Below, piece after piece: positions 38,212-46,054 of a DNA stretch of 64,000 nucleotides. Made by a program: the position numbers and the translations under genes. This stretch comes from Paucibacter sp. DJ2R-2 (GTDB lineage Bacteria; Pseudomonadota; Gammaproteobacteria; Burkholderiales; Burkholderiaceae_C), in contig NZ_JAJIRT010000004.1 of NCBI RefSeq assembly GCF_025717675.1, positions 124,001 through 188,000 of the forward strand, in the 5' to 3' direction. Every line of letters begins with the position of its first letter. Within the stretch, counting starts at the first letter, position 1. The notes under the pieces are model-generated. The model worked only from the letters and a program-made list of their open reading frames with translations, searched no databases and had not been told where the DNA came from.

Positions 38212-39066
38212 TTACAAGCGGACTTCGCCTGTGATCAGGGGCACGACGTCACCGCCGATCCAGGTTCCCTCCGCATCTCGCTGGACATGGATGCGCCCCG
38301 CTCGACCCAACTTGGCTCCTTGCGCGGCGACATAGCGATCGGGCGCCAGGCCCGCTTCGATCAACCACAGGGCCAGGCCGGCATTGAAGCTGCCGGTGAC
38401 CGGGTCTTCAGGCACGCCGATATCCGGCACGAAGGCGCGCACCTCAAATTGCTGCGGCGAGGCTGCCGGATAGGCACCCACCACGCCGAGCTTCAAACCC
38501 TGCATGGCCCCAAAATCGGGCAGCAAGGCCAGCACGGCCTCGGCCGAGCGCAGGCGAGCGGCGATCCAGCCCGGCCCGTTGTCCACCCAAACCACATCCA
38601 GCACGGCATCGGCAGGCAGCCTCAAAGAATGCAGGACTTGCGCATGCAGCTCGACCGAGACCGGGCCGGAACGCTTGAGCGGCGGCGCAGCGAAAGCCAG
38701 GCGCTCGCGCTTGCGATCGCCGCCACGTTGTATCGTCACCAGGCCGATCTCGCACTCCTGCACCACCCGGCCTTTTTGCTTGGGTACACCGCCGGCGCTC
38801 AGCCAGCAATGCGCCGAACCGAGTGTCGGGTGACCGGCAAAGGGCAGCTCACCGCCGGGCGTGAAGATGCGCACCCGGTAATCCGCCTCCGCCCGCGTGG
38901 GCGGCAGCAGAAAGGTGGTTTCGCTGAGGTTGGTCCAGCGGGCAAAGCTGGCCATGGCGGCGTCGCTGAGCCCCTCGCCGTCGATGACGACGGCCAGAGC
39001 ATTGCCCAGCAAGGGCATGGCGGTGAAGACGTCGACTTGAGCGAAGCGGCGCGTCTGCAAGCTCAT
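38212..39066 (-). CDS. PhzF family isomerase/epimerase
   Basis: The 284-residue protein has the two-domain PhzF fold. The catalytic Glu49 is in NLSETTFLL, and IFTPGGELPFAGHPTLGSAH is the classic motif. The second domain is present too (EDPVTGSFNAGLALWL). PhzF catalyses isomerisation in phenazine synthesis in pseudomonads, but most homologues of this size have unknown substrates. The start codon overlaps the stop of the aminotransferase gene (ATGA), so it is translationally coupled. Confidence 0.93.
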   Translation of the reverse strand: MSLQTRRFAQVDVFTAMPLLGNALAVVIDGEGLSDAAMASFARWTNLSETTFLLPPTRAEADYRVRIFTPGGELPFAGHPTLGSAHCWLSAGGVPKQKGRVVQECEIGLVTIQRGGDRKRERLAFAAPPLKRSGPVSVELHAQVLHSLRLPADAVLDVVWVDNGPGWIAARLRSAEAVLALLPDFGAMQGLKLGVVGAYPAASPQQFEVRAFVPDIGVPEDPVTGSFNAGLALWLIEAGLAPDRYVAAQGAKLGRAGRIHVQRDAEGTWIGGDVVPLITGEVRL

Positions 39067-40271
39067 GGGGTGGGCTGAGCGCCGTTGTCCAGCGCCTCGC
39101 GCAAGACCTTGCCCAGGATGGCCACACCTTCTTCGATCTGCGGCGGCGTCAGGGTCACAAAGGACAGACGCAGGGTGCGCGGATCAGGGTTCTGGGCGTA
39201 GAAGGCGGCGCCGGGCACGAAAGCGATGCCGGCATCGACCGCCTTGGGCAACAACTCCATGGCATTCATGCCTTCGGGCAGGCGGATCCAGAAAAACATA
39301 CCGCCCTTGGGGCTTTGCCAGACGCAACCCGGCGGCAGGTGCTTTTCCAGGCCGGCGGCCATGGCATCACGGTTGGCCTTGTAGCGGGCCCGGATCTTGG
39401 GCACATGCTCATCGAGGAAGCCGTTCTTGACCACCTCATAGACCACGCGCTGGTTGAAGCCGGGCGTGTGCAGGTCGGCTGCCTGCTTGGCCTGCAGCAG
39501 CTTGGGGTAGAGCTCGCTCGGGGCGATGATGAAGCCCAGGCGGAAGCCGGGCGTCAGCACCTTGGAGAAGCTACCCAGGTAGATGGTGCCTTCGGGCCAG
39601 AAGGAGGCCAGGGCCGGCAGCGGCGGCTCGTCGAACCAGAGGTCGCCGTAAGGGTTGTCCTCGATCACCGGCACGCCGGCGGCCTTGGCGGCGGCCATCA
39701 CGGCCTGGCGGCGTTCCAGGCTCATCACCCGGCCGGTGGGGTTCTGGTAGTTGGGCAGCAGGTAGGCGAAGCGGGTGCCGGGCGCGTCATGCGGCAGGCG
39801 TGCGAACTCGGCCGGATCCACGCCTTGCTCGTCACTGGCCAAGCTCACGAAGTTGGGCTCGTAGGGCGTGAAGGCCTGCAGGGCACCGAGGTAGGTGGGT
39901 GTTTCCACAGCCACCGGCGCGCCAGCATCACAGAGGATCTTGCCGACCAGGTCCAGGCCTTGCTGGGAACCGCTGGTGATCAGCACCTGATCGGGGTTGA
40001 CGGTCATACCCAAGCTGGCCATGCGGGCCGCCACCCATTCGCGCAGCGGCGCAAAGCCCTCGCTGGCCGCGTACTGCAGGGCTTCCTTGGCGTTGTGGCT
40101 GAGCACCTGGTCGCAAGCGGCTTTCAAGGCCTCGACCGGGAAGGTCTCGGCCGAAGGCAGGCCGCCGGCCATGGACAGGATGCCCGGTTTTTCGGTGACC
40201 TTGAGGATCTCGCGAATGATGGATGGGTTCATGCGCGCGGCGCGGCGTGCTTGGTTCCAGATGCTGCTCAT
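39063..40271 (-). CDS. PLP-dependent aminotransferase, class I/II (LysN-like)
   Basis: I chose the ATG at 40271 because AGGAG lies about ten bases upstream; an ATG eight codons earlier is less likely. The 402-residue protein shows the fold type I pattern. The PLP lysine is in YLGSFSKVLTPGFRLGF, and TSGSQQGLDLVGK, NYQNPTGR and IEDNPYGDLWF are also present. It resembles 2-aminoadipate/branched-chain aminotransferases and the catalytic half of MocR proteins. It follows the racemase by 42 bp and overlaps the PhzF gene. The actual substrate is unknown; the operon suggests an acidic or related amino acid. Confidence 0.93.
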   Translation of the reverse strand: MSSIWNQARRAARMNPSIIREILKVTEKPGILSMAGGLPSAETFPVEALKAACDQVLSHNAKEALQYAASEGFAPLREWVAARMASLGMTVNPDQVLITSGSQQGLDLVGKILCDAGAPVAVETPTYLGALQAFTPYEPNFVSLASDEQGVDPAEFARLPHDAPGTRFAYLLPNYQNPTGRVMSLERRQAVMAAAKAAGVPVIEDNPYGDLWFDEPPLPALASFWPEGTIYLGSFSKVLTPGFRLGFIIAPSELYPKLLQAKQAADLHTPGFNQRVVYEVVKNGFLDEHVPKIRARYKANRDAMAAGLEKHLPPGCVWQSPKGGMFFWIRLPEGMNAMELLPKAVDAGIAFVPGAAFYAQNPDPRTLRLSFVTLTPPQIEEGVAILGKVLREALDNGAQPTP

Positions 40272-40313
40272 GCTTCTTGTCTCCTGCTGATTCATTCAAG
40301 AAAGGCGATTCGT

Positions 40314-41096
40314 TCAATTCAAAAATTCTGGCCTGCCCAAGCCGGGCGCGGCGGCCTCACCCGGGCTTTTACCACCGAGCGGGGCCGAGTCGGCGCCGGC
40401 CAGCATCCAATCGACCGCCGCGCGTGCCTGCAGCACGGTTGAATCGAAAAAAGGCAGGGGGCTCAGACGCTGCGCCTCGGCGTCAAGCAAGAGCCCGACT
40501 TCGGTGCATCCCAGGATCACGCCTTGGGCGCCGCGCGAGGCCATCTCCTCGACACAGGCCAGATAGTGAGCGCGCGATTGCGGCCGCAGCTGGCCCCGGC
40601 ACAGCTCTTCATAGATCACGCGGTTCACTTCTTCGGCGGCAGTGGCCGGCGGCGTCAGCAATTCCAAGCCGTGCCCGGCCATGCGCTCTTGGTAGAAGGA
40701 GTCTGAGGCCATGGTGTAACGGGTCGCCAGAAGGCCGACCCGACGCAAGCCCTGGGCCTGCAGCGCGGCGGCCGTGGCGTCGACGATGTGCAGCAGGGGC
40801 AGGCCGGCCTGCGCTTGCACCTCATCAGCCACCTTGTGCATGGTGTTGGTCGCCAGCAGCAGGGCTTGGGCGCCGGCGGCCTTGAGCCCAGCAGCGGCTT
40901 CACCCAGCAGGCGGGCGGCCGCAGCCCAGTCACCACGCTGCTGCATCGCTTCGACCTCGGCAAAGTCCACGCTGTGCATCAGCAGACGCGCGCTGTGCAG
41001 GCCGCCCATGCGCGCCGCCACTTCGCGGTTGAGCAAAGCATACAGATGCGCGCTCGACTCCCAACTCATGCCACCCAAGATGCCTAGCAATTTCAT
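40314..41096 (-). CDS. Aspartate/glutamate racemase, YgeA type
   Basis: The 260-residue protein has GILGGMSWESSAHLY at the N-terminus and the conserved ATNTMHK and GCTEVGLLL motifs. The catalytic pair is T83 and C197. The first Cys of ordinary Asp/Glu racemases is replaced by Thr, exactly as reported for the atypical L-Asp/Glu racemase YgeA of E. coli. The likely reaction is racemisation of acidic amino acids, with a bias from L. It is the first gene of the five-gene operon. It is divergent from a MocR regulator with operator-like repeats between them, so it is probably controlled by it. Confidence 0.92.
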   Translation of the reverse strand: MKLLGILGGMSWESSAHLYALLNREVAARMGGLHSARLLMHSVDFAEVEAMQQRGDWAAAARLLGEAAAGLKAAGAQALLLATNTMHKVADEVQAQAGLPLLHIVDATAAALQAQGLRRVGLLATRYTMASDSFYQERMAGHGLELLTPPATAAEEVNRVIYEELCRGQLRPQSRAHYLACVEEMASRGAQGVILGCTEVGLLLDAEAQRLSPLPFFDSTVLQARAAVDWMLAGADSAPLGGKSPGEAAAPGLGRPEFLN

Positions 41097-41116
41097 AGGC
41101 CCAGTCTAGCCGCCAC

Positions 41117-41169
41117 AACCAATACAGAACCAATACACTTAGCCATACGTTTTGAGAATCTGTATCGGT
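41117..41169. promoter_or_regulatory. Repeated operator boxes between the racemase operon and mocR
   Basis: Two direct copies of AACCAATACA lie at 41117-41126 and 41128-41137, spaced one helical turn apart. A one-mismatch inverted copy (ACCGATACAG on the minus strand, 41160-41169) ends at the regulator's start codon. MocR/GabR-type regulators typically bind direct repeats in such divergent regions. The protein-DNA link is inferred. Confidence 0.6.
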
Positions 41170-42585
41170 ATGAGCACCAGCACAGCCCTGTCCCGCAGCG
41201 CCAGCCTTTCGCTGGCCCAGCAATTGGCCCTGCGTTTTTCGGAACGCATCCAGCAGCGCCTGCTCCTGCCCGGCGCGCGCCTGCCCTCGGTGCGCGAATG
41301 CGCGCGCCACCATGGCGTCAGCCCCTACACCGTGGTGGCCGCCTACGACCAGCTGCTGGCGGCCGGCTTGCTGGAGGCGCGCAAGCAGCGCGGTTTTTTC
41401 GTTCGCGATATGCGCGATGCACGGGCCCCCAAGGCCAAGGCGGCCCCGGTCCAGGCCGTGCAAGCGCCGCCGACGCCGATCGACGCCAGCGCGCTGATCC
41501 GCGGCATGTTCCAGGCCGATGCGCGACACGCCCCCGGCCTGGGCACCTTGCCCGGCGAATGGCTGGACCTGCCGATGTTGCAAAGCGCCATGCGCCGCGT
41601 CGTCAGCCAGAGCGAGGAGCCGGACCAGTTGGCCTTGCAGTACGGCGAACCGGGCGGCGACCCGCGCCTGCGCAGCGCCCTGAGCCGGCGCCTGGAAGAC
41701 ATCGGCGTCCATGCAGCACCGGAGCAGATCATCAGCACCGTGGGCGCCACCCATGCGCTGGACCTGATCACCCGTTGCCTGCTGACACCGGGCGACGCGG
41801 TGCTGGTGGACGACCCGGGCTGGGCGATCGAGTACGCCCGTCTGTCCCAGGCCGGCATGCGCCTGCTGCCGGTGCCGCGCGGGCCACAGGGGCCGGACCT
41901 GGAGGTGATGGCCCGCCTGATCGCCGAGCACCGGCCGCGCATGTATGTGACCGTTTCGGTGCTGCACAACCCCACGGGCAACAGCCTCTCGCTGGCCAGC
42001 GCTCACCAGATCCTCAAGCTGGTCGAGGCGGCCGATATGTTGGTGGTCGAGGACGACACCTACGCCTTCCTGGCGCCCAACCATGCAGCACGGCTCTCGG
42101 CCCTGGACGGGCTCAAGCGCACGATTTATGTCTCGGGTTTTTCCAAGATCCTGACTCCGGCCTGGCGGGTCGGCTTTGTCGCCGCCAGCGCCCAGGTCGT
42201 GCACCAGCTGACCGAGCTCAAACTGCTCTCCACCCTGACCACCAGCCCGATGATGGACCGCGCCGTGGCCATCTGCCTGGAGCAAGGGCAGTTGCGTCGC
42301 CATGCCGAGCGGGTGATCTCGCGCCTGGATGCTGCGCGGCAACGCGTCGTGCACCTGGCCGAAGAGGCGGGCTGCCAATTCGTGACGCCGCCGCAAGGCC
42401 TGTTCGGTTGGCTGGAGGTAGGCGTGGACACCGAACGCCTGGCCCAGCGCATGCTGGACGCCGGCTGGCTGATCGCGCCGGGATTGCTGTTCAGCCCGAC
42501 GCGCCGTGCCGGCACCCTGATGCGCATCAACTTCGCCACCTCGCAGGACGCACGCTTCTGGCGCCTGCTGCAAGAACTGCGCTGA
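41170..42585 (+). CDS. MocR-type regulator (GntR HTH fused to aminotransferase domain)
   Basis: I chose the ATG at 41170 (471 residues); six upstream codons in the same frame lack support. Residues about 14-78 form a GntR-type winged helix (LPSVRECARHHGVSPYTVVAAYDQL). The rest is a fold type I aminotransferase-like domain with the PLP lysine in SGFSKILTPAWRVGF. MocR proteins bind PLP or a PLP adduct and act on nearby transport or metabolic genes (GabR, PdxR). This one is divergent from a racemase-aminotransferase-PhzF-AlaX-GST operon and probably senses an amino acid related to that pathway. Confidence 0.94.
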   Translation: MSTSTALSRSASLSLAQQLALRFSERIQQRLLLPGARLPSVRECARHHGVSPYTVVAAYDQLLAAGLLEARKQRGFFVRDMRDARAPKAKAAPVQAVQAPPTPIDASALIRGMFQADARHAPGLGTLPGEWLDLPMLQSAMRRVVSQSEEPDQLALQYGEPGGDPRLRSALSRRLEDIGVHAAPEQIISTVGATHALDLITRCLLTPGDAVLVDDPGWAIEYARLSQAGMRLLPVPRGPQGPDLEVMARLIAEHRPRMYVTVSVLHNPTGNSLSLASAHQILKLVEAADMLVVEDDTYAFLAPNHAARLSALDGLKRTIYVSGFSKILTPAWRVGFVAASAQVVHQLTELKLLSTLTTSPMMDRAVAICLEQGQLRRHAERVISRLDAARQRVVHLAEEAGCQFVTPPQGLFGWLEVGVDTERLAQRMLDAGWLIAPGLLFSPTRRAGTLMRINFATSQDARFWRLLQELR

Positions 42586-42599
42586 GCCCTCGGCCTGCC

Positions 42600-43937
42600 T
42601 CAGGGCAGGCGGCGGAATTCCAGAGGCAGATCGCTGCGGTTCAGACGCACCCAATGGGCGGGCGAGGTCATCACCTGTGTGCAGATCTGACCATCGGTCG
42701 GCGTGGTGGCGCGGTACTCCAGCCTTAGGCGCGTCACCTCAGACCGCAAACCTTGCACCTCGACGCCATGGCAGCCGGTTGTCCCGGACAGACCGAGAAA
42801 CACGGCGGCGACCATTTCCTTGTCGAAGTCGACCGCCGGCGCCGCGCTGGCATCGCCGCGATGCTCGGCCCACAAGCTCTGGAAAGCCTTGCGATCGCGA
42901 ATCAGGACCTCTCGCGCAGTCACGACGCGCGAATGGGCTTGCTGCTCGAGTGAGAGGAAGTCGGCAACTTGGATCGCCACGCGAGCGGTCAGCGCCGGGA
43001 AATCATCTCTTTGCGCCTGCACATGAAAGACGCCCACGCGCCCCGGCGCTTGATAGCGACCACTGAAGGCATCGACCTTCCCGCCCTCGGGCTCCAAGAC
43101 CTTCCAGCTGACCGGCTGACGGATGTAGCGCACATTGGGCGGGTAGTTGATGTCCGCCATCAATTGGCGACTGGCGCCGGTCAGCAGCTTGGCGTCATCG
43201 AGCTGAATACTCAGGCGCGGGACAAACGGCGCGGTCGGGTCATCCGGCTTGCCTGCCGCCAGCAAGGCCAGCAGCTCCGCCTGTCCTTGCTTGCTGAGCC
43301 GGCTACCCAGCTGGTCGAGAAGTTGGTCTTGCGCATCGCCCTGCTCGGGCGCGGTCGGCGTGGCCGCCTTCAAAGGTGTGGCCAACAGGTCCGCCAGAGG
43401 GCTGAGGTCAACGGTGCTGGCCAGCGCGCTGACCACATCGGCCTGCGCCGCCTTGATGCGGTCGACGCTCAAGCTTTGCGCCGTGCTGCGGTCAAACTGC
43501 TGGAAGAACTGCTCGGCGGGCGCCCGCGCCAGCCGCACCAGCACCATCTCCGTCAGCGGGGTCAAGTTGCTCAGCGGCGCAGCGCTGCCTGCCAGCGCCA
43601 ATGAATGCAGCTTCAAGCCCTGAGCTTCAGCGTGCAGCTGCAAGACACAGGGCAGACGGCCGTTCTCGATCTTCACAAGATAGCTGCCGTCGGCCGCGGT
43701 GGTCGCCGTGCCCGTGCCCTGCTCGCACCGCGCCTGCACCTTGGCGGCCGGCAAAGCCAGGCCGACGGCTGCCGTGCCACTGAGCTGCAAGACCGGAGGC
43801 GCCTGCGTAGCCGGGGGCTCAGCCCCACCGCAGGCGGCCAGACTCACCGCCGCCACGGCCACAGCCACAGCCGGCACCAGCAAGACCGCCGAAGTCAGCC
43901 GAGCCAAAGGCCAAGCGCTGTAATGGCTGCTCTCCAT
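42600..43937 (-). CDS. PrcB-like lipoprotein
   Basis: I chose the ATG at 43937 (445 residues), with GAGG just upstream; the frame is open 22 codons further. A signal sequence ends in a lipobox (SLAACGG). The first half has a beta-rich carboxypeptidase-regulatory-like stretch and a helical region. The last 100 residues match the PrcB_C (protease complex inhibitor) pattern: VDFDKEMVAAVFLGLSGTTGCHGVEV...TTPTDG...SPAHWVRLNRSDLPLEF. PrcB inhibits the PrcA/PrtP protease of Treponema; elsewhere the function of this domain is not established. The 3' end converges with the mocR gene at 14 bp. Confidence 0.78.
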   Translation of the reverse strand: MESSHYSAWPLARLTSAVLLVPAVAVAVAAVSLAACGGAEPPATQAPPVLQLSGTAAVGLALPAAKVQARCEQGTGTATTAADGSYLVKIENGRLPCVLQLHAEAQGLKLHSLALAGSAAPLSNLTPLTEMVLVRLARAPAEQFFQQFDRSTAQSLSVDRIKAAQADVVSALASTVDLSPLADLLATPLKAATPTAPEQGDAQDQLLDQLGSRLSKQGQAELLALLAAGKPDDPTAPFVPRLSIQLDDAKLLTGASRQLMADINYPPNVRYIRQPVSWKVLEPEGGKVDAFSGRYQAPGRVGVFHVQAQRDDFPALTARVAIQVADFLSLEQQAHSRVVTAREVLIRDRKAFQSLWAEHRGDASAAPAVDFDKEMVAAVFLGLSGTTGCHGVEVQGLRSEVTRLRLEYRATTPTDGQICTQVMTSPAHWVRLNRSDLPLEFRRLP

Positions 43938-44185
43938 GATCCTCATCCCTTTGGTGTTCGCGGCAGATTGCCTGCGTGGAATAATATCCCACGCATTTTT
44001 CAAACGTCAATCGCTGAATGAGGGCAAGCGCACCCTGATTGAAGCGAGCAATGCGGAAATCGCACACAAGAAACAAAGTGCTGCGCGCGCGCCGACATGC
44101 AGCAGCCTCAAACGGGGGCTACCATTGCGATCCGCTGCCTGTATCAGCTCGGGCAGCACCGAGACTGACCGCCCTTGCTTTGCTC

Positions 44186-44824
44186 ATGAGTGCCCCCGCG
44201 AACGCTGAACTCCGCTTCCTTGTCGTCGATGCCCTGGCCGGCGTGCAAACCTTTGCACGCCAATTGCTGGAGGGCTTCGGCTTTCCGGCTCACAGCATCC
44301 GCTGTGCCAGCGACACCGACTCGGCCCTGGCCTTGGGTCTGGAATTCAAACCCGACTTCCTGATCACGGACTGGTTTGCCAAGGCGGGCATGAATGGCAT
44401 CGCCCTCTATCAACGCCTGAAGACCGCCAACCCGGGCTGCCGCCTGGCCTTGCTCAGCTTCGAGGTGACGCCCGCCCATGAAGCCGAAGCCCATGCCGCC
44501 GGTTCTCGCTTCCTCTTGCGCAAGCCCTTCACGGCCGACGACCTCAAGACCACCATGCAACGCTCGCTGGAGCTGCTGGCCACGGAGCGCCCCGAGTTGG
44601 CGCAACGCCTGAATGCCGTCATCAAGGCCCAGCAGGGCCCGGGCAAGCTGCCGGTCAAACTGGCCTTGCCGCCCTTGCCTCCCCAGCTGCGGGCCGGCGA
44701 CCGGGTCCAGTACGGTAGCTCGACCGACACCGTGCAGTTCGTGGTGGTACGCAGCGGCGAGTTGGTGGTGCAACTCAAGGGCAAGCCCGAGCTGATCCCC
44801 GCACACAAATTGCAGCGCCTGTGA
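44186..44824 (+). CDS. Receiver-domain protein with extra C-terminal region
   Basis: The most likely start is the ATG at 44186 (212 residues). The frame is open back to 44039, but that extension has no ribosome site or domain. Residues 9-130 are a receiver domain with D15, phosphoacceptor D62 (ITDWFAKAGMNG), S91 and K113 (LLRKPFTADDL). Only one of the usual two N-terminal acidic residues is present (VVDAL), so magnesium binding may be weaker. The last 80 residues have no recognised output domain. The stop codon overlaps the GTG of the hydratase gene. Confidence 0.82.
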   Translation: MSAPANAELRFLVVDALAGVQTFARQLLEGFGFPAHSIRCASDTDSALALGLEFKPDFLITDWFAKAGMNGIALYQRLKTANPGCRLALLSFEVTPAHEAEAHAAGSRFLLRKPFTADDLKTTMQRSLELLATERPELAQRLNAVIKAQQGPGKLPVKLALPPLPPQLRAGDRVQYGSSTDTVQFVVVRSGELVVQLKGKPELIPAHKLQRL

Positions 44825-45603
44825 GCCACCACGATCTGGCCCAAGATCTGGCCTCCCAACTGGCGCGCGCTTGGCGCGGTGAGGGCCTGCTGGACGCCCA
44901 GGCATGGCCCGCCGAGGCGCCCGATTCGCTCTGTGCCGACCGGGCCCTGGCCGCCTTGGCTGAGCAACTGAACTGGCAGCCTGCTACGGCACCGCAATTC
45001 TGGAAAAGCGGTGGCCCCTCACGCCAGGCCGACTTGAGCCATGCGCCACTGGCGCCATTCGGCGTGCGCATAGCACCGGCCGACTTCAGCGACCTTCGCC
45101 TGCAGCGTCCCGGTGTCGAGGCCGAAATTGCCCTGCGTCTGGGCCAAAGCGTCGATGCCGAATCGCTGGCCCGAATGAAACCTCAGGCCGCCGCCGAGCT
45201 GGTCGATGGTGTCTGCGTGGCCGCCGAATTGGTCAGCTCGCGCTGGCAGCAGGGCCAGGCCGCGCCGGCCTGGTTGCGTCACGCCGATGCCTTGTCCCAT
45301 GGGGCGCTAGCCCTGGGCGAATGGCATTCACGCCAGAGCTGCGCGGCCATCGATTGGTCGCAACAGACCTGCAGTATTCAGCGCAATGGCGAACCGCCTC
45401 GGAGTGCACGCGGCAGCCACTCACTCGGAGACCCTTTTTGGGGGCTGCTGGGCTGGCTGCGCCACGCCACCCGCGAGGGCCGCAGCCTGGCAGCCGGTTC
45501 TGTGGTGACGACCGGTGCCTGGCTGGTGCTCAGCGATCTGGTGGCTGGCGACCAGATCTGCGTGGGTTTCGATGGCCTCGGAGAGCTCAAGCTGTGCGTC
45601 TGA
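44821..45603 (+). CDS. 2-keto-4-pentenoate hydratase/FAA-like family protein
   Basis: The GTG at 44821 overlaps the preceding stop codon. The 260-residue protein has the FAA-hydrolase/MhpD fold. Segments such as PGVEAEIALRLG, ELVDGVCVAAELVSSR and the C-terminal GSVVTTGAWLVLSDLVAGDQICVGFDGLGEL match hydratases that act on 2-hydroxypentadienoate-type substrates in aromatic meta-cleavage. The acidic metal ligands appear to be present, in EAEIAL. No other ring-cleavage genes are in the window, so its true substrate is unclear. Coupling with a receiver protein is unusual. Confidence 0.82.
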   Translation: MSHHDLAQDLASQLARAWRGEGLLDAQAWPAEAPDSLCADRALAALAEQLNWQPATAPQFWKSGGPSRQADLSHAPLAPFGVRIAPADFSDLRLQRPGVEAEIALRLGQSVDAESLARMKPQAAAELVDGVCVAAELVSSRWQQGQAAPAWLRHADALSHGALALGEWHSRQSCAAIDWSQQTCSIQRNGEPPRSARGSHSLGDPFWGLLGWLRHATREGRSLAAGSVVTTGAWLVLSDLVAGDQICVGFDGLGELKLCV

Positions 45604-45628
45604 GCCGCTAGCGCGGGAGCGTCAGCGC

Positions 45629-46054
45629 TCAGTACCAGGCCAGAAGCGCCAGCAGAATCGGGTACGGCAAAGCCACGGTCGGACGCAAGGCCGATTTCAA
45701 GTACTCCAGCAGCAGACCGAGGCTGCCGGGCCGCTGCTGCAACCACTCGCTGTGCAACTGCATGGCCTCGCTCGATGCAACGTCGCTGCGACGCAAGGCC
45801 TGCTCCAGCCTCAGTAAACGGTCCGACAAACGCGCCTGAAAGGTCTTGAGCACCGCCTCCTGGAGCCAGACCAAAATCAGCAATGCCCAGAGCCACGGAG
45901 CACCCCAGGCAGCGGCGCACAAGCCCATGGCGAACAACTTGAGCGCCAAGGCGGCGAGCTCGTACTGCTCATGGGCCTTGAACAAGGCCAGCCATTCCTG
46001 GCGCCGTGCCTCGTCGGCCACGTCAGCCCGCTCCGGACCGGCGTTGGTGCTCAT
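45629..46054 (-). CDS. Hypothetical membrane protein
   Basis: The 141-residue protein has no family I recognise. Residues about 33-70 form two closely spaced membrane helices (LAALALKLFAMGLCAAAWG, ALLILVWLQEAVL). A charged, helical region follows (about 71-115), and then a hydrophobic C-terminal end (PYPILLALLAWY). It overlaps the start region of no gene but shares four bases with the stop of the Uup-type gene (46051-46054), so the two are probably co-transcribed. Confidence 0.7.
   Translation of the reverse strand: MSTNAGPERADVADEARRQEWLALFKAHEQYELAALALKLFAMGLCAAAWGAPWLWALLILVWLQEAVLKTFQARLSDRLLRLEQALRRSDVASSEAMQLHSEWLQQRPGSLGLLLEYLKSALRPTVALPYPILLALLAWY

Noticed and set aside
40840-40855. 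Loss of a catalytic cysteine in the racemase (Ala82 where E. coli YgeA has Cys)
   Set aside because: The catalytic position in this subfamily is the next residue, Thr83, which is present; the Ala is not a loss of the active site.
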